From: Vandiemenella viatica
Lineage: Eukaryota > Arthropoda > Insecta > Orthoptera > Morabidae
Direction of reading: 5' to 3'
DNA length: 64,000 nucleotides
NCBI GenBank assembly: GCA_031002005.1
Contig: CM061919.1
Coordinates: 31,585,088 to 31,649,087 of the forward strand
A program made the translations under genes and the position numbers. Positions within the stretch are counted from its first letter, which is position 1; each line of letters starts with the position of its first letter. This document shows positions 1 to 11,207 of the stretch, in pieces. The notes under the pieces are model-generated. The model did not search any database and had not been told where the DNA came from. It saw nothing but the letters and a program-made list of their open reading frames with translations.

Positions 1-595
1 TTTTCCACTTCCTCAATTCTTCTATCTTCTCCAGCATTTTTTCTGTTACCCATTCTTTCCCGATACCTTTGGACTATCTAATTCCTAGAGTTTCTTGGCG
101 GCTGTCATGAGCCCTCCCCTCATTTATCCATTCTTCAAATTTTCCTCCTTTGTAGTTTTGCAAAAACCTTCTTCTAGCTCCAAAGCCTTACCTTCCTCCT
201 TTAGTTTTCTATGTTCAGTCTTTCTCTGCTTTTCTTCTCTTCACTTTTTCAATTTTACTTGTATTTCTCCTGCTACGAGGTTGTGATCTGAATTTATATC
301 TGCTCCTGAATAAGCTTTAGCATTCTTCATACAGTTCCTAAACCTTTTTTTGTATCAGAATATAGTCCAGCCTTTCTCCATTTAAGTTAGAGATTCATGT
401 ATAACATCTCCTTTTATGATTTTCAAATTGGGTGTTACCCACCACAAGGTAAATTTTCTTTACAAAAGTTAATTAGTCTTTCACCCCTCTAAGTTCTTAT
501 CCCTGATCAAAATTTTCCTATTACATCTTCTTGTTGGGGTATAAGGGTTTGGGAGAGACTATACTAGCAATTTCCAACCAAATGTCAACCTCTCC
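1..595 (-). pseudogene. RTE-like LINE fragment, APE endonuclease end (minus strand)
   Basis: Read on the minus strand this encodes the end of an apurinic-type LINE endonuclease, the enzyme that nicks target DNA for target-primed reverse transcription. The diagnostic string GADINSDHNLV (the S-D-H catalytic motif) lies at about 250-300, preceded by a degraded run resembling RLINFCKEN and followed by the charged linker toward the reverse transcriptase, ending near position 1 with EKMLEKIEELRKWK-like text. Frameshifts and stops interrupt it. It matches in style the plus-strand endonuclease at 860-1640 (GADIDSDHNLI), so it is a second copy of the same or a sister family. It is cut by the left edge of the window. 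The RTE/BovB-type assignment is inferred from the related copy next to it. Confidence 0.72.
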
Positions 596-859
596 TTCAC
601 GTGGTGCACCCTGTTTCCTCGGACGAGACTCTGGCGACTGAAAGATGCCCGGTTAAGGAGTCCCCCACTGCTTGCCAACAGCCTCCGAAAGGAGGGCGGA
701 AGAGCAGTTCAGAGCACCCTCTTGCCCTTGGGGTTGGAAACGGCCCCCAAAAGGGTATCCCGTGGACAGTAATCCTCACAAATTACATATATCATGATGG
801 CTTCTTCCTGGGTAAAATATTCCGGAGGTAAAATAGTCCCCAGTCGGATCTCTGGGTGG

Positions 860-1640
860 GGACTGCTCAGGGAGGAGTCATTAGAACGGATAGAAAACAT
901 TCTACGAGTCGAAATGTGGAATGTTAGAAGTCTGAATAGGGCAGGTAGGTTAGAAAACTTAAAAAGGGAGATGGAACAACTTAAGTTAGATGTTGTTGGG
1001 ATTAGTGAGATTAAATGGAAGGACGCACAGGATTTCTGGTCTGGGGAACACAGTATAATTAGCACACAAGCTGTCACTGGTGTAGGATTTGTAATGAACA
1101 AGAAAGTAGGGAAACTGGTGAGTTATTATGAACAGTGTTAGTGACAGGATTTTTTGATAAGGTTAGTAACTAAGCCCGTTCCAACCACATTAGTACAAGT
1201 GTATATGCCAACGTCCACATGAAGATGATGAAGAAATAGAAAAATATACACTGGAATTGAAGAATAAATCCAATGTGTGAAGGGGGAGGAAAATCTAATA
1301 ATCGTGGTGATTGGAAGGATATAGATGGGAGAAGGAAAAGAAGGGAATATTGTAGGAAGTCTTTGGTAGGAGAAAGAAATGAGCTGAGGAAGCAGGTTGC
1401 TAGAATTTTGTGAAAGATATAACGCAAGTAGGGCAAACACACTGTTTAAGAAACCATGCAAGAAGAATATACACCTGGAAACGTCCTGCGGATACAGGCA
1501 GATATCAGCTAGATTATATTATGTCAAACAGAGATTCAGGAATCAAGTTCTAGATTGTAAAGCGTACCCAGGAGCAGACATAGACTCTGACCATAATTTG
1601 ATAATAATGAAGTGCAGGCTGAATTTAAGCGAATAGAGGA
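860..1640 (+). pseudogene. APE-type endonuclease domain of RTE-like copy 1
   Basis: The N-terminal block reads VEMWNVRSLNRAGRLENLK, then LDVVGISEIKW with the metal-binding glutamate at about 1005, matching the opening of LINE endonucleases. The frame stops at 1141. A disturbed middle follows, and the end of the domain resumes at 1397-1636 with GADIDSDHNLIIMKC near 1570-1610, which contains the catalytic S-D-H. The frame changes and internal stops between 1141 and 1397 show it is broken. It would have cut genomic DNA to prime reverse transcription. Confidence 0.8.
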
Positions 1641-2159
1641 AGCAGTATAAAGCAGAACAGACTGGAAGTGAATAAACTGAAACAATCTAGCACGAGAGAA
1701 AAATTTGCAGAAATGGTAGACTTAGGTCTAAGTACGTAACTGTGAAAGGAGCTCAACCGAGGACGAATGGAATGCATTAAAGACGAAATAATGAAGCTGG
1801 TAAGAAACATTAGGCTTTAGGGAACAAGCTGCCAGAAAACCTTGGATCACAGAAGAAATTTTGGAGCTGATGGATCAGAGAGAAGGTACAAAAATGCTCA
1901 AGGACATGAAGCAGGAAGAGAGCAGTACAGGCAATTTAGAAATCAATAATAGGAATGCAAAATAAGAAAAAGAAAATGGCTACAAGAAAAGTGGTGAATG
2001 TAAGCTAGAAAAGGAAATGGTCGGAGGTAAAGTTAGATTTTGCATATAGGAAGATCAAAATAGAATTGTGGAGAAATGAAGAAAAGAGGTATAGAACATT
2101 AAAGGCTGCCGAGGGCAAACCCTCTTTTAAGCTCAGAAGATAGAGCTAACCGATGGAAG

Positions 2160-3751
2160 GAATACATTGAGAAACTGTATGATGGGGACGACTTGAACAA
2201 TAGTGTATTGGAAAAGGAAGGCTGATGTCGACATTGATGACTTAGGAGATCCTGTTTTGAGGACAGAATTTAATAAAGCTCTGAATGACTTGAAAGCAAA
2301 TAAGGCAGTTGGAATTGATGAGATCCCTGCAGAACTTCTTAAATCTCTAGGAGAGGAAGGAATCGAAAGATTATTCAAGCTGATATCAAAAAGTTATGAA
2401 ACAGGAGAAATTCCAACTGATTTTAATAAAAATATCATCTTCACACTTCCAAAGAAAGCACAAGCCGACAAATGTGAGAATTATCGCACCATTAGTCTAA
2501 CATCACATGCTTCAAAATTACTGACCAGAATAATATACAGAAGGATGGAAAGGGTAGTAGAAGAGATAGTAGGTGAAGATCAGTTTGGGTTTAGGAAAAA
2601 TCGCGGTACAAGGAAGCAATTCTGTCTTTAAGATTAATACTTGAAGGGCGGATCAAGAAAACAAAGATACTTTTATGGCATTTGTTGATTTAGAAAAAGC
2701 TTTTGATAATGTTAGGTGGGACAAGATGTTCAAAATTTTAAAGAAGTCAGGTCTAAAGTATCGAGATAGAAGAATACTCTATAAACTATATAAGAATCAA
2801 GTGGCTGTAATAAAAGTAGAGAATCACGAGAGACATGCATCAGTTAAAAAGGGTGTGAGACAAGGTTGTAGTCTATCCCCGTTAATATTCAACTTGTATG
2901 TAGAAGAAGCAATGAAGAAAGTCAAAGAAAAATTTCCATGTGGCATAAGTTTTCAGGGAGAAAAAAATCAGTATGCTACGATTTGCTGATGACATTGTCT
3001 TGTTAGCAGAGAGGGCTGAGGATATTGAGAAGTTATTGAATGGCATGAACAAAATACTGAAGGAAGATTTTGGACTGAATATAAATCAAAGCAAGACAAA
3101 AGTGATGAAATGTAGCAGAAATGATACCAATACTAGCAGATTAAATATAAAAATAGGATCGGATGCAATAGGAGAAGTGAGTGAGTTCTGTTACTTGGGA
3201 AGCAAAATTACAACCGATGGCCGAAGCAGGAATGATGTTAAAAGCAGAATAGCACTAGCAAAAAGAGCCTTCATGAAAAAGAGAAACCTTTTAGTTTCAA
3301 ATATTGATCTAGGAATTAGAAAGAACTTTTTAAAACTCTATGTGTGGAGCACAGCACTTTATGGTAGCGAAACATGGACTTTAGGAATACCGGAAAGAAA
3401 GAAAATTGAAGCATTTGAAATGTGGTGCTACAGAAGAATGCTGAAAATTAAGGTGGACAGACAAAGTAAGAAATGAACGAGTTTTGGAAATGATGGGTGA
3501 GAAAAGAAGTTTGTGGAAGAAGCTTACAGGAAAGAAGAGACAGGCTGGTAGGTCATATTTTGAGACATGCTGGATTGGTTAATTTGTTAGTGGAGGGAAC
3601 AGTCGAAGGTAAGAACTGTAGAGGAAGACAGAGATTAGAATATATGAAGCAGATAATTGAGGACGTGGGTTGTAAGGGGTATGTAGAAATGAAGAGGTTA
3701 GCACAGGATAGGAAGGGATGGAGGATTGCATCAAACCAGTCGAAAGACTGA
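2160..3751 (+). pseudogene. Reverse transcriptase and C-terminal domain of RTE-like copy 1
   Basis: Four partly overlapping open stretches together span the RT. Region 2203-2631 carries KAVGIDEIPAELLK, the PKK-x-CENYRTISL fingers block and EDQFGFRKNRGTR. Region 2675-2989 carries MAFVDLEKAFDNVRWD with the first catalytic aspartate, and VRQGCSLSPLIFNLY. Region 2973-3476 carries LRFADDIVLLAE with the catalytic aspartate pair, then SKTKVM and CYLGSKI, ending in ETWTLG and FEMWCYRRMLK. Region 3497-3751 is the C-terminal GHILRHA and GRQRLEYMKQII part. At least three frameshifts (near 2630, 2980 and 3476) disable it. Catalytic residues are still readable, so this is a moderately old copy. Confidence 0.88.
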
Positions 3752-3764
3752 CGACAGCAAAAAC

Positions 3765-4580
3765 CTTCTTTTTTTCCTACACCTACTACAGCATTCCAGT
3801 CTCCCATAATGATGATACAAGCATTTCTATTCTCTTTGTCAATAAGTTCTTCTAACTTCACATAATATTCTTCTACCGCCTCATCTCTATGCTGGCTAGT
3901 TAGCATTTACACCTGTATTAATACCATATCTTTTGTATGCCTTGCAGTCTAAGCATCCTCCGTCTTCCATCAATATATTGCAACTTCACACCCTTGTTTT
4001 TCAGTCTCTTGCCTATCATTATTTCTACTCCATTTTCACATTTCTTCTCTTCTCCAGAGTAGATAAACTTATAATCTCCACCTTCTACCTCACCGTTTCC
4101 TCCCCATCTCACTTCACATATGCCTAGTGCATATAAACCATTCTTACTCATCTCCTGTTTTGTATTTTCTAATTTTTCTGCCTGTAATAGAGTTCTCACA
4201 TTCCATGTTCCAATCCTTATCGTTTCTTCCTCCCCCCCCCTTCTTGTTTTAAAGGTATTCCCTCTCAATGTATTCCCTTCCCGGAGATCCGAGTGAAGGG
4301 AAGTTTTATCTCCGGATTCTTCTACATGGAGAGCCATACCAATACCATGTACTACTAGGTAAATATAATGTGGTAGTCTCCCGTTTCTTTCCACATAGGC
4401 AATAGGTTGCCCAGCTTAAATCAGCCACTCATTCTGAGTCAGACGCTGTTGTAGCTGCCCCTCTGGGGTACAGTCGCTACATACACTCTTTATTTTAGCC
4501 GCGAGTGGACGGGTGCCTCTTCCGCCAGCTACACTGTTCCGAAGGACTCCTCCTCCGCTGTCGCTTAAAAATAAAAACAG
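3765..4580 (-). pseudogene. RTE-like LINE 5' leader and endonuclease fragment (minus strand)
   Basis: On the minus strand a leader from about 4580 to 4360 runs into an endonuclease start, IGTWNVRTLLQAEKLENTK, followed by LGICEVRWGGNGEVEGGD and ENGVEIMIGKRLKNKGVKL. The frame breaks near 3910 and resumes as a short piece with IIIMGDWNAVVGVGKKEGF, ending where copy 1 ends. A poly-C/G run at about 4230-4240 lies close to the endonuclease start. It is truncated before the S-D-H motif. Its orientation, opposite to copy 1 with no spacer, suggests insertion of one into the other or a rearrangement. Confidence 0.78.
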
Positions 4581-4714
4581 TAAAAACATACTTTTGGCCT
4601 TTTCTACTCTTTCGTAAAATATATTTTTGAAGTGTACTATATTTTTGTAGCTTATCATATTATTTCTATAAGGTATTTTTTTGTCACAAACGTGTATCTT
4701 CCTTCATACTTCAC

Positions 4715-5680
4715 CCAAATCAATAAATGAGGTTCATTTTAAAGCATTTGGGCTCCACTTTGGTAACATCATATTTTAAGAAATGAAGTTTCCGGAATTC
4801 GACCCCTAAAGGGCAAAAATTTCAATATTTGTAAAATGCTGTTTTCTGTGTTACAAGTCATTTATCTCCATGGATACCTATCTGAAATCGTTTAATTAAG
4901 TATCATTTTAAGATAAATGAGGTATCATATTAAAGAATAATGTCTCCGCCGTGGTAACATTATCTTTTAGAAAGGAATTTTTTGTAATTCGACCCTTAAA
5001 GGACAAAAATGTCAATTTTTCTATAATTTTTTTTTTTTTTTATCTTGAGCTATTTATCTCCTTTGACAATTAAATAAAATTGATAAACGAGGTATCATTA
5101 AAAAAAGTGAGGTCTTCGTAATGTCTTCGGTTCTGTTACCACATTTTAAGAAAGAAATTTTTAAAAATTCTAACCTTAGACAGCAAAAGTATTAATATTT
5201 TTACAATCCATTTTTCTGACACCAACTATTTATTTCCCTTGATACCTAATCGAAATCAATAAATGAGGTATTGATTTACGTATTAAATTATCCGCTATGG
5301 TCACATCATATTTTAAGAAAAAACTTTCTCCAAATTCAACCCTTAAGGGGCAAAAATATTATCATTTCTCAAAACTTTTTTTTACCTCGCTTGATAACTA
5401 ACCGAAATCGATAAATGAGGTATCATTTTAAAGACCATGGTGGCTGCTTTGTTCACAGCATATTTTATAAAAGGAATTTTTTGGACTTCGACCCTCCAAG
5501 GGCAAAGGTATGAATATTATTTATGCAACGTGTTTTTTTTTTTATTTATTACAATCTATTTATCTTCTTGGATACCTAACCGATATCGATAAATGACCTA
5601 TTGTTTTAAAAATTAAGGTCTCCAGCTAGGTAAAATCATAAATTAAGAAAGAATTTTTCAGAATTTGGTGTCTTAAGATT
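4715..5680. repeat. Diverged tandem repeat, about 6 copies of a 150-190 bp unit
   Basis: A recurring start close to GATAAATGAGGTATCATTTTA appears near 4721, 4912, 5082, 5257, 5410 and 5588. Each is followed by a GTCTCC-like word, GGTAACATCATATTTTAAGAAA, a TTCGACCCTTAAGGGGCAAAAAT-like line and a stretch near TATTTATCTCC-TTGATACCTAAC. Spacing varies between about 153 and 191 bp because of T-run length changes. The units are diverged but clearly homologous. No coding potential is evident. Confidence 0.85.
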
Positions 5681-6104
5681 AGTAGCGGGTATGAGACTGT
5701 TCAGAGCCAAGTCCCTAGATTGCAGCAGCCGATATCACCAGCATGTCAATAAACTTTTTTTTGTTTTTTTTTGGTTACGGAAACACTGTCGTTTTGCTAT
5801 ACAATTCCAATGTAAACATTTTATTCGCACAGCAACAAATATTTCAGAGATGTTGATATGTTGTGTGCATTTTGTTCAGGTTGGTTTTATTCTGTTAAGG
5901 TCAGTGACATTTTGTCGTAAATACAGAGTGTTTTAAACTTTCTTAACTTATTTGTAATATTTGCGAGTATTTTGATGCATACCTATACCACTAAAAAGAA
6001 AATTTTGGCTACAAAAGTACGGTTCTACTTTTCATTATATTACAAGCATTCAACCTCGCCATTCATCGCAGTTTATTCGCGAAATTTACGCACGGGTTGT
6101 CTAG

Positions 6105-6880
6105 TTCTAAAAAATACTATAATCAACCGAAAAAATGTTGTTACCCAAGTGGCGAATGGTGATAAACTAACTAGTAGACTTGCACATGATAGTTTGCGAC
6201 CAGAAGCGCTCAGTTTAGTTCGCAGCTTCTTAGCGAAATAGGTCGCTCTCCTCTCGAATTCCAGGAAGACAGATCGTTCGCTCACTTTGCTACCACTACT
6301 GCATGCACTCTTTTGTTTATCTCAGTAGTTGTGGTTATCGGCGGTTGACTTTTAATTGTTAATGGGATCAAAGCGTGTTTGTTTTCACATTCATCGTTAA
6401 ATTTCCATTTGAGACTTCTGCAATAAGTATTAATGTTGAACAGCTTTTTTTTCTTTTTATATAACCTAAAACAAAAGTAGGTCTACTATATTTTTACAGC
6501 TTATTCTAAAAAATTCTATAATCAACTAAAAAATGTTGGTAACCCTAGCGGTGAATGGTGATGGACTAACTAGTAAACTCGCGCATAATCGTTTGCAACC
6601 GGGAGCGCTCAGTTTAGTTTGCAGCTCCTAATGAACTAGGTTGCTCGCCTCTTGACTTCCAGGAAAACAGATCGTTTGCTCGCTTTGCTATCGCTACTGC
6701 ATGCGCTCTTTTGTTTGTTATGGTAGTTGTGAGTTTATTGGCGGTTGTCGTTTAATTGTTAATGGGCTCAAAGTGTGTTTTGTTTTCACATTGCTCGTTA
6801 AATTTTCATTTGAAACTTCTGCAATAATTATTAATGTTGAACAGTTTTTTTGCTCCTTTTTCTTTTCTTTTGTATCTCTG
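6105..6880. repeat. Tandem duplication, two copies with period about 400 bp
   Basis: The stretch beginning TTCTAAAAAATACTATAATC at about 6105 recurs at about 6502. The same order follows in both copies: GGTGATAAACTAACTAGTA, CGCTCAGTTTAGTT, CCAGGAAGACAGATCGTT, GCATGCACTCTTTTGTTT, TTTAATTGTTAATGGG, and ATTAATGTTGAACAG. Copies differ by scattered substitutions and small indels. Flanking sequence from about 5690 to 6100 and 6880 to 7060 shows no gene I can support; the small open frames there lack recognisable motifs. Confidence 0.85.
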
Positions 6881-7164
6881 TCTTCAGTCAAATGTGGCCA
6901 CAGTGAACTATGTTTCCTTTTAGATATGACAGTAATAAATAACCTAAAACAAAAGTCTGTCTTCGGAAAAAGAATCGAACGAACTAAGGAGCGAGACATC
7001 TGGAAAATAGTACATGTAGTTTGCCTGTGGGAGCACTCTTCCGAACTAGTTCATTCGTGAACTATACAAGACTACAGTAATCTTGTTGTAGGCCATGTTC
7101 CGCAGTTGTTGCATAAATATTTTTGAATAAAAAATCCGTCTTCTACTGTTTTTACTGACTTTCA

Positions 7165-7215
7165 TCTACCAGACGCGTTTCGCCCTTCTGGAGTGGGGCA
7201 TCGTCAGTGGCTATA
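7165..7215 (-). ncRNA. Hammerhead ribozyme-like motif, PLE #1 3' pseudo-LTR
   Basis: The minus strand reads CCA, then CTGACGA (fits CUGANGA), an extra T, a GCCC...GGGC stem II with a 10-nt loop, GAAA, then CGCGTC, then TGGT. CCA pairs with TGG as stem I, extended by a G-T wobble. Stem III is minimal: an A-U pair and a C-G pair with a two-base loop. Cleavage would fall after the C at 7172. All core bases are present. PLEs are known to carry such motifs. The unpaired base between the core and stem II is the one irregularity. Confidence 0.72.
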
Positions 7216-7692
7216 AATAACATAATATTATCATCATATTTGTGTATGTGAATTATGTACATTAATTATATACATATGTTCATGCTTTAAAATTTTAACG
7301 TCTGTATGTTCAATCTGCTATAATTATTCTATATATTGTTTTATAGTATCCGTGTTCAAACATAAATTCACTTCTTAATACTAAATTATCTGAAATGGTT
7401 ACAATCTTTATGTACATAAACTCTACTTACTAAAAATTGTGGCAGCTAGCACATGTCAGTCTGGAACAGCACCTTCCGCAATTTTCTGCACCGTTGTTTC
7501 TTGCTACACTTTAGCATTATTGCTCACTGTATAATTTGCTGTTAAACTGCACTTTTTAACTACTATCAACTAGTTATTGTGTCTACAGCGATGTGTTATT
7601 ATGTATGTACAGTGGTACCAACCTATTTCTGTTGATTATTGCTTTGTTCAGTCTATGTTAAATTATATCTTTTTTGGTGATTATCTTATCTA

Positions 7693-10220
7693 TTATTTGT
7701 GATTTGTGAGTAACTTGTGTTGGTTTTCATGTGTTGTGGTGTTTTCTATTGCTTTGTATAGTGTTTTGTTTGTTAAATTTGTGAATTCATTTAGGACCGT
7801 TTTTCCCTGTGTGATGGCTTTATGAATTTGATAACTTTCTTGCACTGTTAATAATTGTTTCTTGTAGTTGTTGATTTTTAGAATTTTCATATCTGTTTGT
7901 ATAGTTGTGGGTGGGTGATTGTTATCTAATAAATGCTCGGCATATGTGGAATGGTTTGTGCATTTTATGGCTCTGATGTGTTCTTTGTACCTAGTATTGA
8001 AGTTCCTAGCTGTTTGACCTATATATATTGCTTGGCACTGTTGGCAAGTCAGTTGGTATATTCCTGACTGTTGGAATTGGTCAGTTTCAGTGTTGGTTTT
8101 TAGATGGTTATGTAGTGTGTTATTTGTTCTAAGTGCTATTTGAATACCTTGTTTTTTGAATATATTGCTTATCCTGTGTGTATGTTTGTTGATGTATGAC
8201 ATTGTGTACCATTGCTTATTAGATTGGTTCTGGATACTGGTGTGTACTGTATTGGGTGATATCTGTTTGTGTGCTTTGTTCATGATTTTATTATTTAGTT
8301 GTCTAATTAATTTTTCTGTGTAACCATTATTCTTAGCAATTTGTACAATTGTTTTATATTCTGTGGTATACTCATTTTTAGCTAGTGGTATGTTGTTTAA
8401 TCTGTGTAGCATATGTCTGAGTGCTGCCTGTTTATGGTGTTGAGGATGGTTGGATGTATTGTGTATTATGGTATCAGTGTATGTGGGTTTTCTGTAAATG
8501 CTGAATGCATGTAATTGATCTTTCTTGCTAACTGTTATGTCAAGGAAGTTCAGTTTATTATTTGTCTCCATCTCTATTGTAAATTTAATGTTTTATGAAT
8601 GTTATTTATTTCATTGTGGAACTGAGAGATATTTTGTTGTGATTCATCTATGAGACAAAGAATGTCATCTACATACCTATACCAATAAATTATGTTATAT
8701 TTTGTGTGTCTGAAAATGTGGTGCTCTATGTGATCCATAAAAATGTCTGCTACGATACCTGATACTGGGGATCCCATGGGTAGTCCTTCATTTTGAATGT
8801 AGTATTTATTATTAAATTGGAAGTAGTTTTGTGATGTGATGAGCTTTAGTATTTCTACTATTTCTTTGATGTGAGTGTTAGGAACTTTGTTGTGTGTTGA
8901 AAGATTATTCTGTATGATATCAATTGTTCACTGATTGGGATGACCGAGAACATATTTACTACATCGAATGATATTAGCTTTGCAGTGTGGGGTATCTGTA
9001 TTGTGTCTATGTTGTGTATTAACTGTGCAGTGTTCTTGATTGTTCTGTCATTATGGTATGTATAATTTTGAGTTAGGAAATCATGTGTGAACCTGCTTAG
9101 TTGGTATGTTGGTGCATTTCTGAAGTTGATTACTGGTCTCATAGGTGAATCATTTTTGTGTATTTTTGGTTGACCTCTGAGGTTGGGGGCCTTGGGATTT
9201 TTGGAGGGGAAGTACTGTTTTTGCCAATCTGTTAAAATGTGTGTGATGGTTTTTAAGCATTTCTTCATGTTGTTATTGAATCTGTTTGTGGGGTCTGATT
9301 TTAATGTTGATATTGGGTTATTTTTAATAAACTGTTCTGTCTTGTCAATGTATTCAGATTTTTGAAGTAGAACAATGGAATTGCCTTTGTCAGCTTTTGT
9401 GACTATTACATCATTCTCCTGTAATTTGTTTTTTAGCTTTTTAGCATCTTGCCTGTCTTTTTGCAGTGTGTGTGTGTGTGTATTTTGTGTTAATTTGTCT
9501 TATTTCCTTAGCTATAGTTCTCTAGTTAGGCCAATATTTAATGATGTGCTCTGTGATTTTTCTTCTTGTGTTATGATATATTCAGATTCTGTAATGATGT
9601 GTTCTATAAAGTTTTCTTTTCTTGTGGTGTTTGTATTGTGTTTTAATCCTTTCTGTAATAACTGTGTTTCCTGTTCATTTAACTGTGTGTTGGACTGGTT
9701 TACGACTTTTGGATGGAAGTTGTGATTAACTGTCGTTTCATTATTTGCTGTTGTTATTGGCTGTGTGTTCTGCTTGATTTTTCAATCTATCAATTTTATG
9801 ACTATGTTTTAACCTGATTGCATCTAAAATCCTTGCAGTATGATTTTCTACTCTGTCTATAATGTCCTTCAGAATATCAGGATTATTTAAATGTGTGGCT
9901 AGTTCTAGGTGTGTGTTATATAGTATCTTATTTTGATGGGCTTTTTTACTATACAATGCTCTTATTTCATTACGGATCCATTGTTTTTCTGCTGATGTTT
10001 TCGCATTTTGTGCTGCTTTTGTGCTGTTCCTGACTGTCATGTTTACATAATTTGGCTTAAGGTTATACTGAACACATAACTTATTAAACTTGATGTCCTC
10101 TATGGTTTTGTGGAGATAGAGGTGACCAGTTTTGTAGCGATGGTATGTGGCCATTGGGAATGCCTGACAAGGCTGCATAACAGTAATCTTGTTGTAGGCC
10201 ATGTTCCGCAGTTGTTGCAT
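7693..10220 (-). pseudogene. Penelope-like RT with C-terminal GIY-YIG endonuclease (broken)
   Basis: The ORF starts MQQLRNMAYNKITVMQP at 10220. After a first open piece (to 9741) and a disturbed stretch (9725-9365), it shows DVIVTKADKGNSIVLLQ and then, at 9268-8858, the PLE RT blocks LRGQPKIHK, SPMRPVINF and SFDVVNMFSVIP (catalytic Asp). Piece 8777-8574 has MGSPVSGIVADIFM and YRYVDDIL, the catalytic Asp pair. Piece 8571-7693 has FSIYRKPTYTD and, from about its residue 170, GIYQLTC and IYIGQTARNFNTRYKEH, the GIY-YIG nuclease that would nick the target. Frameshifts at about 8574, between 8777 and 8858, and in 9365-9740 disable it. It is a single-protein element, copied by target-primed reverse transcription. 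Confidence 0.9.
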
Positions 10221-10275
10221 AAATATTTTTGAATAAAAAATCCGTCTTCTAACAACTGTTTTTTATTGACTTTCA

Positions 10276-10325
10276 TCTACCAGACGCGTTTCGCCCTTCT
10301 GGAGTGGGGCATCGTCAGTGGCTAT
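10276..10325 (-). ncRNA. Hammerhead ribozyme-like motif, PLE #1 5' pseudo-LTR
   Basis: This is the same motif as at 7165-7215, with an identical core (CTGACGA, GCCC/GGGC stem, GAAA, CGCGTC, TGGT) in the upstream direct pseudo-LTR, read on the minus strand. With the downstream copy it could release unit-length RNA from a tandem transcript, the proposed role of hammerheads in PLEs. Activity is not shown by sequence. Confidence 0.72.
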
Positions 10326-10548
10326 AAATAACATAATATTATCATCATATTTGTGTATGTGAATTATGTACATTAATTATATACATATGTTCATACTTTA
10401 AAATTTTAACGTCTGTATGTTCAATCTGCTATAATTATTCTATATATTGTTTTATAGTATCTATGTTCAAACATAAATTCACTTCTTAATATTAAATTAT
10501 CTGAAATGGTTACAATCTTTATGTAGATAAACTCTACTTACTAAATTT

Positions 10549-11207
10549 AACAAACAAAACACTATACAAAGCAATAGAAAACACCACAACACATGAAAAC
10601 CAACACAGTTACTCACAAATCACAAATATTAGATAAGATAATCACAAAAAAAGATATAATTTAACATAGACTAAACAAAGCAATATCAACAGAAATAGGT
10701 TGGTACCACTGTACATACATAATAAACACATCGCTGTAGACACAATAACTAGTTGATATAGTTAAAAAGTGCAGTTTAACAGCAAATTATACAGTGAGCA
10801 ATAATGCTAAAGTGTAGCAAGAAACAACGGTGCAGAAAATTGCGGAAGGTGCTGTTCCAGACTGACATGTGCTAGCTGCCACAATTTTTAGTAAGTAGAG
10901 TTTATGTACATAAAGATTGTAACCATTTCAGATAATTTAGTATTAAGAAGTGAATTTATGTTTGAACACAGATACTATAAAACAATATATAGAAAATTAT
11001 AGCAGATTGAACATACAGACGTTAAAATTTTAAAGCATGAACATATGTATATAATTAATGTACATAATTCACATACACAAATATGATGATAATATTATGT
11101 TATTTATAGCCATTGATGATGCCCCACTCCAGAAGGGCGAAACGCGTCTGGTAGATGAAAGTCAATAAAAAACAGTTGTTAGAAGACGGATTTTTTATCC
11201 AAAAATA
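10549..11207 (+). mobile_element. 5'-truncated PLE copy in opposite orientation
   Basis: From 10549 the plus strand encodes the end of the PLE protein (NLTNKTLYKAIENTTTHENQ) and continues through the 3' region to the hammerhead motif and a GACGGATTTTTTATCC tail. The same sequence lies in reverse at 7740-7115. The junction with the minus-oriented copy at 10548/10549 is abrupt and head-to-head. Shared outer TSDs show that both orientations arrived in one insertion. Confidence 0.88.
11104..11155 (+). ncRNA. Hammerhead-like motif with mutated core, inverted PLE copy
   Basis: The inverted partial PLE carries the motif on the plus strand, but the core reads TTGATGA instead of CTGACGA. The change at the second position is at the tolerated N7, while the C-to-T at 11113 hits C3, a conserved core base that pairs with G8. 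The stem II arms, GAAA and CGCGTC are intact. It is probably inactive or much weakened. Confidence 0.62.

Larger units (their letters stand above)
600..3760 (+). mobile_element. RTE/BovB-like LINE, nearly full-length but inactive (copy 1)
   Basis: This holds the order 5' leader, endonuclease, reverse transcriptase, C-terminal domain on the plus strand. The leader at 600-850 is shared with copy 2 at 45.05 kb, which supports 600 as close to the true 5' end. The C-terminal signature with FEMWCYRRMLK and the following GHILRHAGL and GRQRLEYM blocks is typical of the RTE/BovB group. Coding stops near 3751, followed by a short tail ending in GACGACAGC. The next sequence is a minus-strand relative, so the two are fused tail to interior. 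Many stops and frameshifts make it non-autonomous today. Confidence 0.85.
7076..11207 (-). mobile_element. Penelope-like element #1, composite insertion with 13-bp TSD
   Basis: The whole block is bounded by TATACAAGACTAC at 7063-7075 and again at 11208-11220, a 13-bp target-site duplication. Inside, on the minus strand, lie a pseudo-LTR (10548-10230), the ORF (10220-7693), a 3' region and a second pseudo-LTR (7330-7076). The last runs about 40 bp into a repeat of the ORF start, the signature of a head-to-tail tandem. A 5'-truncated copy in the opposite orientation occupies 10549-11207. This complex arrangement, with RT plus GIY-YIG endonuclease and hammerhead motifs in the pseudo-LTR, is characteristic of Penelope-like elements. 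Confidence 0.9.

Noticed and set aside
95..286. Plus-strand open frame with a hydrophobic, serine-rich product
   Set aside because: It is antisense to the LINE endonuclease fragment on the minus strand and shows no independent motif.
9375..9725. Cysteine- and phenylalanine-rich plus-strand frame that could pass for a membrane protein
   Set aside because: Antisense to the Penelope-like ORF in a T-rich strand; composition alone explains the hydrophobicity.
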